Assembly: GCA_031216915.1 (NCBI GenBank)
Contig: CM062289.1
Location: 449,878,866-449,942,865 of the forward strand
Reading direction: 5' to 3'
From: Pictodentalium vernedei
Taxonomy: Eukaryota > Mollusca > Scaphopoda > Dentaliida > Dentaliidae
Length of the DNA stretch: 64,000 bases
The position numbers and the translations under genes were made by a program. Within the stretch, counting starts at the first letter, position 1, and each line of letters opens with the position of its first letter. The notes under the pieces are model-generated. The model saw only the letters and a list, made by a program, of their open reading frames with translations, was not told the origin of the DNA and made no database searches. Positions 1 through 11,270 of the stretch are shown one piece after another.

Positions 1-2698
1 GGAGGAGCAGTATCTTTTTAATCGTTCTAGCATTTCCCCATACATTTATCCCATACACTAAATGTGTGTGTATCAGAGCATAATAAAGTGTTTTCAGAGC
101 TTCACGGGGAAGCGTGGTCTTCACTCTATTCAGTGCGAAATTTGCCCGTGCAATCTTCGAAGAGAGTTGAGATATATGGTGTTTGTAAGACAAACTATCA
201 TCAATATGTATTCCTAAGAATTTAAGAGATTTTTCTGTATTATTTGAACCTACTCTACTTATGATTTGGCCATTTATTAAAATATTATCCCGAATTGTTG
301 TTGTTTTTTTGGCGGAGGGGTTGATTAAAATGTATTTGGTTTTTGTTGCATTTAATACAAGTCGATTCGCGCAGCACCATTCAAATATTTTTTCAAGCTC
401 TTTGTTTATGAGTTGAACTAATTGATTTGGGTCTGGACCCGACGAATGCCCCGTGGTGTCGTCAGCAAAAGATAAGAGGTTTAAACTTGAAGCTTGATAG
501 ATGTCATTGACATATATTAGGAACAGTGTTGGGCCGAGTATCGAGCCTTGTGGAACTCCATGTGATATTTTTGTGCTGTCAGATGTATAGTCGCCAAATG
601 CGACATACTGTAGTCTATCTGATAAATAGCTTTTAAACCAGTCGTTACCCAAACCTCTAATACCGTATCTGTATAGTTTATTTATTAAAATGTCATGGTC
701 TATTGTATCGAACGCTTTTGAAAGGTCCAAAAATAGCGCGAGTGTGCTGTTTTTACTTATTTTGTTATTTTCTTCAGATATAGTTTTCAACAACTGCAAG
801 ACAGGATGCACCGTACTATGATTTTTCCTGAAACCGTACTGATTTGGATGTAGGATACTAAAACGATTTAAGTATTTTAAGAGTCTTACAGACATAAGTT
901 TTTCTAACACTTTTGAGAATGTAGGAAGTATGCTAATGGGTCTGTAATTTGTAAAGTTATGTTGGTCGCCTGCTTTAAATATAGGAATAACTTTTGCAAT
1001 TTTCATTTTGTCTGGAACAGTACCACATGCAAACGAGCAATTGAGGATGTGCGTTAATGGATTAACTATAGGATCAATAGTTTGTTTTAGTAGATTTGAA
1101 CTAATATCATCACAATCTTTACTTCCTTTTGACTTTAGGGATTTTACAATATTCATAACTTCAAAGTCACATGTTGGACTTATGTAAAAATTATTAGGAG
1201 AATTCGTCTCCATGAAGTCGTGAAACGACTTATTGGTGCCCGGTATTTTATCACTCGTTTGTTTACCTATATTTGCAAAGTAAACATTGAGTTCTCTAGC
1301 TATCTCTGTTGGGTCATTAATTTCTTTATCATTGTGAATAAAAAACTGAGGTAAGTTGGTTGTTCCGTCGGATTTTTTGATGGCTCTATTTAGTATTTGC
1401 CATGTTTTACGCATGTTATATTTATGTTCGTTTAGAATACTTTTAAAATAAGTTGCTTTGCATTGCTTTTTTACTTTATTAAATATTTTACAGTAGTTTT
1501 TGTAGTTTTTTATATTGAGTTCAGTTGGGCTTTTTAATTTTTTATTATAGAATTTGCTTTTGTTATTAGATGAGACTACCAAGCCTCTTGTCATCCAGGG
1601 TTGCCTCTTTATAGATTTTTGATGAATAGAGACGCGTATTCGGGGGAAAGCCGCATCAAATAATCCTAGATATATATGTAAAAAATTGTTATAAGCCGTG
1701 TTTGGGTTATCTGAGCCCATAACTGATGAAAAATCACATTGTGATAGAAGTAATTTGAAGTTTGCCATAGTTTCAGCATTTACCTTACGAACCCATGAAT
1801 GTGACTCTTTCTTTGTTTTGGGGGGCACGGTTTCAACATGAAAAGTACCAAAGTGATCAGAGACATCCGTTATTATTATACCAGATATTGAGGTAGATAG
1901 AATATTGTTGGAAAATATGTGGTCAATGAGTGTGGCTGAATGTGTGGTTAAGCGGGTGGGTTTAGTAATGACAGGTAAGAATCCTTGGCTGAACATTAGG
2001 TTGATATAACTATCTGTTTTGGCGTGGGAATCATATTTAAGGAGGTCAATATTAATGTCACCCATTATGTAGGAAGATACAGTTTCTTGATTTAATTTGT
2101 CAGTTATTTCGTTTAGTTTGTTTAGGAAGATATCAATATCCGCTTTTGGTGGTGTGTTTGGTCTGTAAATTACCCCAATGACTCTCCGCGATTTATTGAC
2201 AATGACTTCGATAAATAGAGATTCTATGATATGAGGGATGAAAGTCGACAGGTCATGACGAATTTTAATATCAATGTTATCTTTGATAAAAAACCCAACT
2301 CCTCCTCTACCGTCATCACCGTCGGGGCGGTTGTTTTTTATGAGATTATGGTAGCCATCGAGGCAGTATGATATATTTGAAGGGACATTAAAGATTTCTG
2401 TTAGGCCAATAATGTCAAACTTATTTTCGGTTCCTTGTAAATTGAATAGAAGATCATGTAAAGATTCCCAGTGGGCGTTAATACTTTGGCAGTTTATATG
2501 AAAAAGCGAGAAAGATTGGGTTATATCATTGGTAGTCGATCGAAAATTTTCAGGCTGATAATACTTACATTCGACTTTATGATTATGGAACGGAGAATCG
2601 TCACCCTCGTCGATAGAGGGGGATGCATTGTTATATTTGGTTATGAAGTCGTATTCCAAGTCAGTCTGGACCTCGTCTAAAGTTATGTTACCCGCCAT
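1..2698 (-). CDS. LINE ORF2: endonuclease-reverse transcriptase, intact, runs off the left edge
   Basis: Read on the minus strand from the ATG at 2698, the frame has no stop for 899 codons and is still open at base 1. The N-terminal part is an APE-type endonuclease: FHINCQSINA, the acidic LTEIF, GRGGVGFFIKDN, GDINIDLLKYD and the terminal SDH motif. The RT follows: LDLSKAFDT (D658, F663), GVPQGSILGP (G714 onward) and FADD (residues 744-747), with spacing in one frame. A later FLGIHIDDSLSYKHH block and the LVYGINVWGN region are typical of CR1/L2/Jockey-group LINEs; I cannot name the clade. The protein would nick target DNA and prime reverse transcription of its own RNA. The frame upstream of 2698 stays open only to about 2750, so this ATG is the likely start. 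No break is visible, so the copy is young. ORF1 in the same orientation begins 6.4 kb upstream. Confidence 0.92.
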   Translation of the reverse strand, partial: MAGNITLDEVQTDLEYDFITKYNNASPSIDEGDDSPFHNHKVECKYYQPENFRSTTNDITQSFSLFHINCQSINAHWESLHDLLFNLQGTENKFDIIGLTEIFNVPSNISYCLDGYHNLIKNNRPDGDDGRGGVGFFIKDNIDIKIRHDLSTFIPHIIESLFIEVIVNKSRRVIGVIYRPNTPPKADIDIFLNKLNEITDKLNQETVSSYIMGDINIDLLKYDSHAKTDSYINLMFSQGFLPVITKPTRLTTHSATLIDHIFSNNILSTSISGIIITDVSDHFGTFHVETVPPKTKKESHSWVRKVNAETMANFKLLLSQCDFSSVMGSDNPNTAYNNFLHIYLGLFDAAFPRIRVSIHQKSIKRQPWMTRGLVVSSNNKSKFYNKKLKSPTELNIKNYKNYCKIFNKVKKQCKATYFKSILNEHKYNMRKTWQILNRAIKKSDGTTNLPQFFIHNDKEINDPTEIARELNVYFANIGKQTSDKIPGTNKSFHDFMETNSPNNFYISPTCDFEVMNIVKSLKSKGSKDCDDISSNLLKQTIDPIVNPLTHILNCSFACGTVPDKMKIAKVIPIFKAGDQHNFTNYRPISILPTFSKVLEKLMSVRLLKYLNRFSILHPNQYGFRKNHSTVHPVLQLLKTISEENNKISKNSTLALFLDLSKAFDTIDHDILINKLYRYGIRGLGNDWFKSYLSDRLQYVAFGDYTSDSTKISHGVPQGSILGPTLFLIYVNDIYQASSLNLLSFADDTTGHSSGPDPNQLVQLINKELEKIFEWCCANRLVLNATKTKYILINPSAKKTTTIRDNILINGQIISRVGSNNTEKSLKFLGIHIDDSLSYKHHISQLSSKIARANFALNRVKTTLPREALKTLYYALIHTHLVYGINVWGNARTIKKILLL

Positions 2699-3104
2699 AT
2701 CGATTGACCGCACAGCTGACACCAGCTTCAGTATGTATGTTAAGTTGTAGTGTTATGCTATTAGATATCTGTTCGACAGCCCGATTCCATTTGCTGATAT
2801 GAAGTCGAATAGAAGAAAAAAGGATTATGAACAAGAAAGAAGTGGTTGAAATTTTTGTGAGATACACAAATAGTTTCATTTGTGTATGTATTGACGAATG
2901 AGGTTGGGCTCACGAATTGTGCTTCATCAAATGATTGAATGAATCGAAAGTAAATGAATTGATGAAAATATGAACAGAGTGAGTCATTTGTATGAATACA
3001 TAAAAGAATGAATGAGAGAATGCACAGATGACTCAGCGAATGACCCGGCTCATATCCGTTTTGGTAAGAGAAATTGTCTTGGATCACTAAAGATTATCAT
3101 TTTT
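2699..3104. repeat. GAATGA-rich edge of the inter-ORF array
   Basis: Non-coding DNA directly 5' of ORF2 (minus sense). From about 2880 it becomes rich in GAATGAATGA-type words, as does the far edge of the block at 8560-9060. The two similar flanks suggest that 2880-9110 is one repeat block. No gene seen. Confidence 0.55.
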
Positions 3105-6100
3105 CGCCACAACAACACGGCCCATGACCACTCACTGGAACGACCTCAGCAAGCTCATTCCAGTGAGGGGTCATAGGCCATGAATCCAATAGAAGACTGG
3201 GCCAACAAGATTTGAATGGCAACTTTGTCACGTTGTGAAAGACACGGCCTGTTTTGGCAAAGTAACAATTGCTAAGATGAAGTCTTAAAATGTTTCCTCT
3301 ATCGATCAGATTGAACACAGTTCGACTTCTAGGGACATAAGCGATGTCATGTTGTGAAAAACACGGCCTGTTTTGGCAAAGTAACAATTTCTAAGATGAA
3401 GTCTTAGAATTTTTCCTCTATCGACCAGATTGAACACAGTTCAACTTCTAGAAACATAAGCGAACTTACATGAATAAACGAGAATGAATTTTATGAATAA
3501 CCTAGCAGCTTTTGGCTGGCGAACGTTTGTTTAGATAAAGGAGATAATCGCATTTCATCTCCCTCAGATGGGATTCTACACCGATAAACAGCCAGAAAGG
3601 CTTACAGGAGACAGTTTCTTGATGTATTGAAAGATATAACTTCTTGCCACCGAGACCGCTCACTGGAACGACCTCGATGAGCTCATTCGGTGAAGGGACA
3701 TAGGCCGTGTCTTCGAGACAAGGTTCAATACGACAGAATTTCTAATGAAGGGTCACAGGCTACATTTCTGAGACGAAAAATGAAAAACGGTAAAATCTGA
3801 ATGGTGATTTTGTAAATAACGCTGGCTGGTTTAAGCTTAAGATCAAATTATATAGAATGAGATATTCTAAACTTGCCGACAACAGGCTATGCTTACAAAG
3901 GGAAGTTACTAAGTGACTAAACATTTTTATTCCATTGAGAGGTCACAAGACATGCCAGCGGGGCTGAAGACTAAAAACGACTATACTGTGAGAGGTAATT
4001 ATGTGAAAGACGCTGCCCTGTTTGGGCTGAGGAACATTTTTTAAAATGAACTACTAAGATTTTATTCCCGGCCGATGATATTCTACACCAGTAGACAGCT
4101 GCACACATTTTAGAAAGAAAATTTCTTGACTAACTAGAAATATAAATCCCTTATCCCCAAAACACGACTCATGACCACTCACCCGAACGAGCTGAACGGG
4201 TTCACTCCAGTGAGGGGTCATGAGCTATGATTCAGAGGAGAGCAAAAAAAAAGATGAATAAATACTTAAATTATAAAAAGTTAAACTAATATATGTTAAC
4301 CACAATTCATTACTGAAAATATCTTCAATTGTGTGTAAAAAGGAGGGGGTGAGGGTGCGCCTTAGCCACACGGATAGCTGGCAATATTTAAAAGGGACAT
4401 TTGATAGCTGAACATTTTCATCATGGCTTCAAAAGAACCACCTCATGGCCGCTTATTGGTGAGAGCAAGACAGGCAAATAGGTGAATGAATAAACGAATG
4501 AATAGATGGTTGATTATAAAAATTAATGGATAATGCCGAGCAATGAGAGAATGAATAAACAAACGAATGGCAGAATGTAGAATGTATCGTAGTCTACACC
4601 ATTAGACAGCTGGAGGCATTTAAGGACATTTCTTGGATTACTAAAAAATGTCAATCCCTTGTCCCAGAAACACAGCTCACCACCACTCACCGCAACGAGA
4701 TCGCTGAGCTCACTCCAGTGAGGGGTCATAAGCTATGATTCCGAGGATGTTCGAGAAAGATATTGATTGTATTTGAGCAAAGACCTTGCCCAAACCCAAT
4801 TGGGCTGAAGAACATTTTTAAAATGAAATATTAGGATATTTTACCTGTCGATGATATTCTATACCAGTAGACAGCTGAAGACCCTTACGAACGAGGGTTT
4901 CTTGAATAGCTAAAAAATGTGGGTCCCTTGCCCCAGAAGCACAGCTCATGTCCATTCACCGGAACGGGCTCAACGAGCTCATTCCGGTGAAGGGGCATAG
5001 GCTGTTTCCGAGGAGACGAAGAAGGATACTTAAATTATAAAAAGTAATATATGTTAACCACAATTCATTACTGAGAATAGCTTCAGTTGTGTGTAAAAAG
5101 GAGAGGGTGAGGGTGCGCCTTACCAACAGGGATAGCAGGAAATATTTTTTAAAAAGGACATTTGATAACCGAACATTTTCGTTTTGGCTTCAAAAGAACT
5201 ACCTCATGGCCGCATATTAGTGCGAGCAAGAAAGGTAAATAAGTGAAAGAATAAACAAATGAATAGATGGTTGATTATAAACATTATTGAATAATGCCCA
5301 GCAATGAGAGAATGAATAAACCAACGAATGGCTAAATGTAAAATGTATGGTAGTCTACACCAGTATACAGCTGGACACATTTAAGGAAATTTCTTGGATT
5401 ACTAAAAAATGTGAATCCCTTGTCCCAGAAACACAGCTCACCACCACTCACCGCAACGAGCTCGCTGAGCTTACTCCAGTGAGGGGTCATAAGCTATGAT
5501 TCCGGGGATGTCCAAGAGAGATATTGATTGTATTTCAGCGAAGACCCTGCCCAAATCCATTTGGGCTGAGGCTAAATGTAAAATGTATGGTAGTCTACAC
5601 CAGTATACAGCTGGACACATGTAAGGAAATTTCTTGGATTACTAAAAAATGTGAATCCCTTGTCCCAGAAGCACAGCTCACCACCATTCACCGCAACGAT
5701 CTCGCTGAGCTCACTCCAGTGATGGGTCAAAAACTATGATTCCGGGGATGTCCAAGAGAGATATTGATTGTATTTCAGGGAAGACCATGCAATGAGAGAA
5801 TGAATAAACCAACGAATGGCTAAATGTAAAATGTATGATAGTCTATACCAGTATACAGCTGGACACATTTAAGGAAATTTCTTGGATTACTAAAAAATGT
5901 GAATCCCTTGTCCCAGAAACACAGCTCATCACCACTCACCGCAACGAGCTCGCTGAGCTCACTCCAGTGAGGGGTCATAAGCTATGATTCCGCGGGGATG
6001 TCCAAGAGAGATATTGATTGTATTTCAGCGAAGACCCTGCCCAAATCCATTTGGGCTGAGAAACATTTTTAAAATGAAATATTAGGATTTTTTACCTGTC

Positions 6101-8345
6101 GATGATATTCTATACCAGTAGACAGCTGGAGGCCCTTAGGAACGAAGGTTTTTCGAATAACTAAAAAATGTGATGATATTCTATGCCAGTAGACAGCTGG
6201 AGGCCCTTAGGAACGAAGGTTTCTTGAATAACTAAAAAAGTGGGTCCCTTGCCCCAGAAACCCACCTCATGTCCATTCACCGGAACGAGCTCAACGAGCT
6301 CACTCCGGTGAAGGGGCATAGGCTGTTTCCGAGGAGAAGAAGAAGGATATTTAAATTATAAAAAGTTAAAGTAATATATGTTAACCACAAATTCATTACT
6401 GAAAATATCTTCAGTTGTGTGTAAAAAGGAGAGGGTGAGGGTGCGCCTTACCAACAGGGATAGCAGGAAATATTTTTTTAAAAAGGACATTTGATAACTG
6501 AACATTTTCATTATGGCTCTAAAAGAAGGATACTTAAATTATAAAAAGTTAAAGTAATATATGCTAACCACAATTCATTACTGAAAATATCTTCAGTTGT
6601 GTGTAAAAAGGAGAGGGTGAGGATGCGCCTTACCAACAGGGATAGCAGAAAATATTTTTAAAAAGGACATTTGATAACTAAACATTTTTATTATGGCTCT
6701 AAAAGAGCCACCTCATGGCCGCGTATTGGTGCGAGCGAGACAGGCAAATAAGTGAAAGAATAAACGAATGAATAGATAGTTGATTATAAAAATTAATGAA
6801 TAATGCGGAGTAATGAGAGAATGAATAAACCAACGAATGGCAAAATGTGTAATGTATGGTAGTCTACACCCAAGTAGACAGCTGGAGACATTTAATGAAA
6901 TTTCTTGGGTTACTAAATAATGTGAATCCCTTGTCCCAGAAACACAGCTCACCACCACTCACTGGAACGAGCTCGCTGAGCTCACTCCAGTGGGGGGTCA
7001 TAGGCTATGATTCCGAGGATGTCCAAGAGAGATATTGATTGTATTTGAGCAAAGACCTTCCCCAAATCCATTTGGGCTGAAAAACATTTTTAAAATGAGA
7101 TATTAAGATTTTTTACCTGTCGATGATATACTATACCAGTAGACAGCTGGAGGCCCTTAGGAACGAAGGTTTCTTGAATAACTAAAAAATGTGATGATAT
7201 TCTATGCCAGTAGACAGCTGGAGACCCTTAGGAACGAAAGTTTCGTGAATAACTAAAAAATGTGGGTCCCTTACCCCAGAAACCCACCTCATGTCCATTC
7301 ATCGGAACGAGCTCGACGAACTCACTCCGGTGGAGGGGCATAAGCTGTTTCCGAGGAGAAGAAGAATGATACTTAAATTATAGAAAGTTAAAGTAATATA
7401 TGTTAACCACAATTCATTACTGAAAATATCTTCAGTTGTGTATAAAAAGGAGAGGGTGAGGGTGCGCCTTACCAACAGGGATAGCAGGAAATATTTTTTT
7501 TAAAAAGGACATTTGATAACTGAACATTTTCGTTTTGGCTCCAAAAGAACCACCTCATGGCCGCTTATTGGTCCGAGCAAGACAGGCAAATAAATGGAAG
7601 AATAAACGAATGAATAGATGGTTGATTATAAACATTAATGAATAATGCCGAGCAATGAGAGAATGAATAAACCAACGAATGGCTGAATGTAAAATGTATG
7701 GTAGTCTACACCAGTATGCAGCTGGACACATTTAAGGATATTTCTTGGATTACTAAAAAATGTGACTCCCTTGTCCCAGAAACACAGCTCACCACCACTC
7801 ACCGCAACGAGCTCGCTGAGCTCACTCCAGTGAGGGGTCATAAGCTATGATTCAGAGGATGTCCAAGAGAGATATTGATTGTATTTGAGCAAAGACCCTG
7901 CCCAAATCCACTTGGGCTGAGGAACATTTTTAAAATGAAATATTAGGATTTTTTACCTGTCGATGATATTCTATACCAGTAGACAGCTGAAGGCCCTTAG
8001 GGACGAAGATTTTTGGAATAACTAAAACATGTGATGATATTCTATGCCAGTAGACAGCTGGGGGGCCCTTAGGAACGAAGGTTTCTTGAATAACTAAAAA
8101 ATGTGGGTCCCTTGCCCCAGAAACCCACCTTATGTCCATTCACCGGATTGAGCTCAATGATCTCACTCCGGTGAAGGGGCATAAGCTGTTTCCGAGGAGA
8201 AGAAGAAGGACAAAATTGATAAATACATAAATGATAAGTGAGGGGCCCTTTTCCCAGAAACACAGCTCATGTCCATTCACCAGAACGAGCTCAACGAGCT
8301 CACTCCGGTGAAGGGGCATAAGCTGTTTCCGAGGAGAAGAAGAAG
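3105..8345. repeat. Tandem array with about 14 hairpin cores
   Basis: The array is built from units of roughly 0.76-0.86 kb. The marker GAGAGAATGAATAAAC recurs near 4545, 5306, 6814 and 7659; the interval 5306-6814 is enlarged by inner duplications of about 240 bp. Each unit carries two imperfect palindromes. One reads CATTCACCGGAACGAGCTC, then its mirror GAGCTCACTCCGGTGAAG; the other centres on CACCGCAACGAGCTCGCTG. Cores lie near 3120, 3650, 4165, 4670, 4945, 5440, 5680, 5925, 6265, 6945, 7285, 7790, 8130 and 8260. The left part (3105-4540) is more diverged. Open frames inside are short and repeat with the unit, so I treat them as chance. The cores resemble the hairpins of the dispersed MITEs elsewhere in the window. 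Confidence 0.85.
3232..3470. repeat. 119-bp tandem duplication in the array
   Basis: GTTGTGAAA-ACACGGCCTG recurs at 3232 and 3351 and is followed in both copies by the same text through GACTTCTA. Two copies, period 119 bp, a few substitutions. Confidence 0.8.
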
Positions 8346-8432
8346 GAAAGGATTTATAAATACTTAGATAAAAAGTGAAAATAATAAATGTTAACCATCG
8401 TTCCTCATTTGAGGTTACTTCAACTAAGTATT

Positions 8433-8451
8433 GGGGGGGGGGGGGGGGGGG
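8433..8451. repeat. G19 homopolymer
   Basis: An uninterrupted run of 19 G. In the array units the matching place reads AAAAAGGAGAGGGTGAGGGTG, so the run appears to have replaced or expanded a short G-rich stretch just before the shared GTGAGGGTG. Confidence 0.9.
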
Positions 8452-8675
8452 TGAGGGTGAGCTTTACCCACAAGGTTAGCAGGAGATGTTTAGGAAGAAA
8501 ATGGACAACTAAACATTTTTATTTTGTTTCAAAAGCACCACCTCACGGTCATTCATTGGTGCAAGCTCGACAGGCAATGAGTGAGTGAATAAAACGAAAG
8601 AATGGATGGATGAATGTGAAGATGGATGAATAGTAAACGAGCAATGAGTGAATGAAAAAACCAATAAGTGGATGT

Positions 8676-9110
8676 ATGCAATATGTATGTATATGTATGA
8701 ATGAATAAAACAAGTGCACGAATGAATGTATGGATAGAAAATGTATACGAACGGGCATGTAATGAATGAATGAGTGATTGAAAAAGTGAATGAAAAAGTA
8801 AATGTAAAGGGGAGGATCAATAAATTGATTGCATAAATGTGGATAAAAATAAACTCTTTTTGCAAGTTATTTACTTTACCATCATGGCCTATGAATGCAA
8901 TATGTATGTATATGTATGAATGAATAAAACAAGTGCACGAATGAATGTATGGATAGAAAATGTATACGAACGGGCATGTAATGAATGAATGAGTGATTGA
9001 AAAAGTGAATGAAAAAGTAAATGTAAAGGTGAGGATCAATAAATTGATTGCATAAATGTGGATAAAAATAAACTATTTTTGCAGGTTATTTACTTTACCA
9101 TCATGGCCTA
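8676..9110. repeat. 219-bp tandem duplication next to the ORF1 stop
   Basis: ATGCAATATGTATGTATATG starts at 8676 and again at 8895. The copies are nearly identical, and both end with CATCATGGCCTAT. The second copy stops within a few bases of the ORF1 stop codon (9112-9114). A 176-codon minus frame over this block is a by-product of the duplication. Confidence 0.9.
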
Positions 9111-9111
9111 T

Positions 9112-10137
9112 TTAAGGAGATTTTGATAGTATTTGATCAAAGTCTGTATCCAAATCTATTGGCATCACATCATTATTCTCCAATTTGACAAAAATTTTTC
9201 CATTTGAGGACCAGGAGTCTTTTACACATTTATGTTTTTTTGCCATAACCATTAATTCAAAGTTTTTGCGGGTCAAATCCTCACGAATAACAATTTTGGT
9301 ACCTTTCAATAATTTTCTATTTTTAATAACCTCCAGTTTGTCCTTTCGTTTGAATAAACGTACTATTATAGGCCTCACCCTTTCCGATGGATTATTGAAA
9401 TTTAACTTTCCAATTCTGTGGGCCATATCGATATCTTCGGTCGATAATTTCAGTTTTAAGTGACTATTCAGCGTTTCACATACTTTCTTAGCACAGTCTT
9501 CCCATGATTCGTTTTTGTTATCCCCACTAATCCCCCATATACGGAATGAAGATTTTCTTGAGTACTGTTCGTTGCGATTTGCATGCACTAGTGCTTGAAA
9601 AATTTCTCTATCATAGCATTGATTTTCGGATTTTAACCTATTTTCAACACATTGTAACGCAGTGTTATTCTTTTCGTTGTTTTTTTTTAATAATTCCACT
9701 TCTTCTCTAAGTTGTTTGTTTTCGTTTGCTAAAGTTGAAATGTGAGATTCTAAACTTTCGCATTTCTTGATAAGCTTTTCGTGTAATTGCTCCAAGTTCG
9801 ATTTTATCTCATCTTTGGTCACCAGATTATCGATTTTATGGCCTAATATGTCTATCATGTCTGATGTCGGCAGCTTCTCAATTTTTTTTTCAAGAGCCTC
9901 CAGGCGAGAAAACATTGTTATTTCAATGGTATGTGCCATATCTGAGTTATTTCCAATGTCCGTATCAGTTTGTAAAATGTTCGGCTTTTTTTTCGGTTTC
10001 TCCTTAGAATTCGCCCGAATGTCTTCCTCTCTGCTATGGTCAAGATCACTCAATGAGGAACCCGACGGTCGAGTTCTCTTCTTTTTATTTTTGTTTTTTG
10101 AAGGCATGCATTTGATTATCAAAGATCTTTGTGACAA
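9112..10137 (-). CDS. LINE ORF1 protein, coiled coil plus RRM-like domain, intact
   Basis: A 341-residue frame with a complete start and stop. The N-terminus is basic (KNKNKKKRTR, residues 14-23) and is followed by a charged low-complexity stretch. From about residue 75 to 175 a heptad-like coiled coil is visible (MFSRLEALEKKIEKLP; later ANENKQLREEVELLKK). After it come NRNEQYSRKSSFRIWGI, DIDMAHRIG, RPIIVRLFKRKDKLEVIKNR, KIVIREDLT and a C-terminal block, the pattern of L1-type ORF1 proteins with an RRM and a C-terminal domain. Such proteins trimerise and bind the element's RNA in a particle with ORF2. A second in-frame ATG lies at codon 11. Pairing with the ORF2 at 1-2698 is inferred from strand, order and intactness; the 6.4-kb array between them is abnormal for a LINE. 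Confidence 0.88.
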   Translation of the reverse strand: MSQRSLIIKCMPSKNKNKKKRTRPSGSSLSDLDHSREEDIRANSKEKPKKKPNILQTDTDIGNNSDMAHTIEITMFSRLEALEKKIEKLPTSDMIDILGHKIDNLVTKDEIKSNLEQLHEKLIKKCESLESHISTLANENKQLREEVELLKKNNEKNNTALQCVENRLKSENQCYDREIFQALVHANRNEQYSRKSSFRIWGISGDNKNESWEDCAKKVCETLNSHLKLKLSTEDIDMAHRIGKLNFNNPSERVRPIIVRLFKRKDKLEVIKNRKLLKGTKIVIREDLTRKNFELMVMAKKHKCVKDSWSSNGKIFVKLENNDVMPIDLDTDFDQILSKSP

Positions 10138-11031
10138 ATAACTAATATGTTGGCTGGATAGTAAAGTTAAAAGTGTTCACTGCAATACAATACAAAAACT
10201 GCCACTGGACCGTGAAGTGTGACATGCTTCATAAGTATACATCATCCGGGCAGGTACACAGAGAATAAATAACAATACAGTACGTGTCAAAGAAAGTATT
10301 CTGACTAGCATAGGTCAATCTTATTTTTTTTTCATTTTACCTTTATTGGCCCACCAATTTTCCTTAAATCCACAATAAACAGAGAATAAACAGAGAATAA
10401 ACTGAAAAAAGTTTCTATATAGGTTGCATTTCACTTGCTTTTTGTTGGAGCTCCATACACAACTGTTGGAAATATTTTATTTATATCCATAGACTTAGGA
10501 GTCAACAAAAGATTAACGAACTCATAATTGGAAGATTGAGAAAGCTTGAAAATCCCTCCGGCAATGTAGTTAAAAGCCGTAAGCACTCAAAATTTGCACA
10601 GCACCACTTCGCGAGACAAACCTCAAAATTCTAGACAAGCATTTTTTAACAAAAATTTAAAAACACTCCACAAATGAAGAATAATTAACTCCTTCTTTCC
10701 GAGACGCTTCTCCAATCGTCCGCCATGTTTTTTCGTCCGGCATTGAAAGACACTCCCGTCGTTAGATAAAAATAGTTCAGACAACAGAGCATCAACTTAA
10801 AATGACGGACAAGGAAAGCGTGTTTACTTATATTTCCACGGGCACGCGTCATCGTCGGTCATTTGATGCAATAAAAAGACGGAGGGAAAATACACCCTGG
10901 GGTATCTCTTGGTTTTCTTATTACATCAAATAGTCAGTGGCGTTTCCTTGTGTTGTTTCCAACGTTTTGATAAATAAAATGTTCGTTATGAGTTCAGTGT
11001 GAGATGTCTTATCATCATAAGTTAACCCTTT
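10138..11031. other. Probable 5' leader of the LINE and unassigned DNA
   Basis: In minus sense this lies upstream of ORF1. It has no long frame. I see no clear promoter motif or 5' boundary, so how far the LINE extends is unknown. Confidence 0.3.
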
Positions 11032-11270
11032 ACCTAACGAAGGGCCCGCATCCGCCCGCGTAATATGCAAATTCAGCAGTTGAAAAAAAATTATTTTTCA
11101 AAAAATTTCAACAAAACCATATCATGTGACCCCTCGATGGAATGAGCTCGTCGAGCTCGTTCCAACGAGGGGTCACATGATATGATTTTGTTGAAATTTT
11201 TTGAAATATTTAAAAAAATAATATTTAAAATAATAAATTTTGATATCGTCTGAGTTCGGTAAAGGGCATT
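11032..11270 (+). mobile_element. Hairpin MITE, type II
   Basis: It starts with TTAACCCTTTACCTAACG. The other end is decayed (GGTAAAGGGCATT). In the middle is a long hairpin: CATATCATGTGACCCCTCG on the left, its mirror CGAGGGGTCACATGATATG on the right, around GAGCTCGTCGAGCTC. The left arm has two substitutions (GATGGAATG). Confidence 0.85.

Noticed and set aside
2471..2680. 69-codon plus-strand frame
   Set aside because: Lies wholly antisense to the start of the intact LINE ORF2.
3120..8330. Repeated 60-80 codon frames as a gene family
   Set aside because: They recur with the array unit and span the palindromic cores; no conserved start or codon bias seen.
8509..9039. 176-codon minus-strand frame rich in Phe, Thr, Ser and His
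   Set aside because: Created by the 219-bp duplication of GAATGA-rich DNA; the same peptide appears twice.
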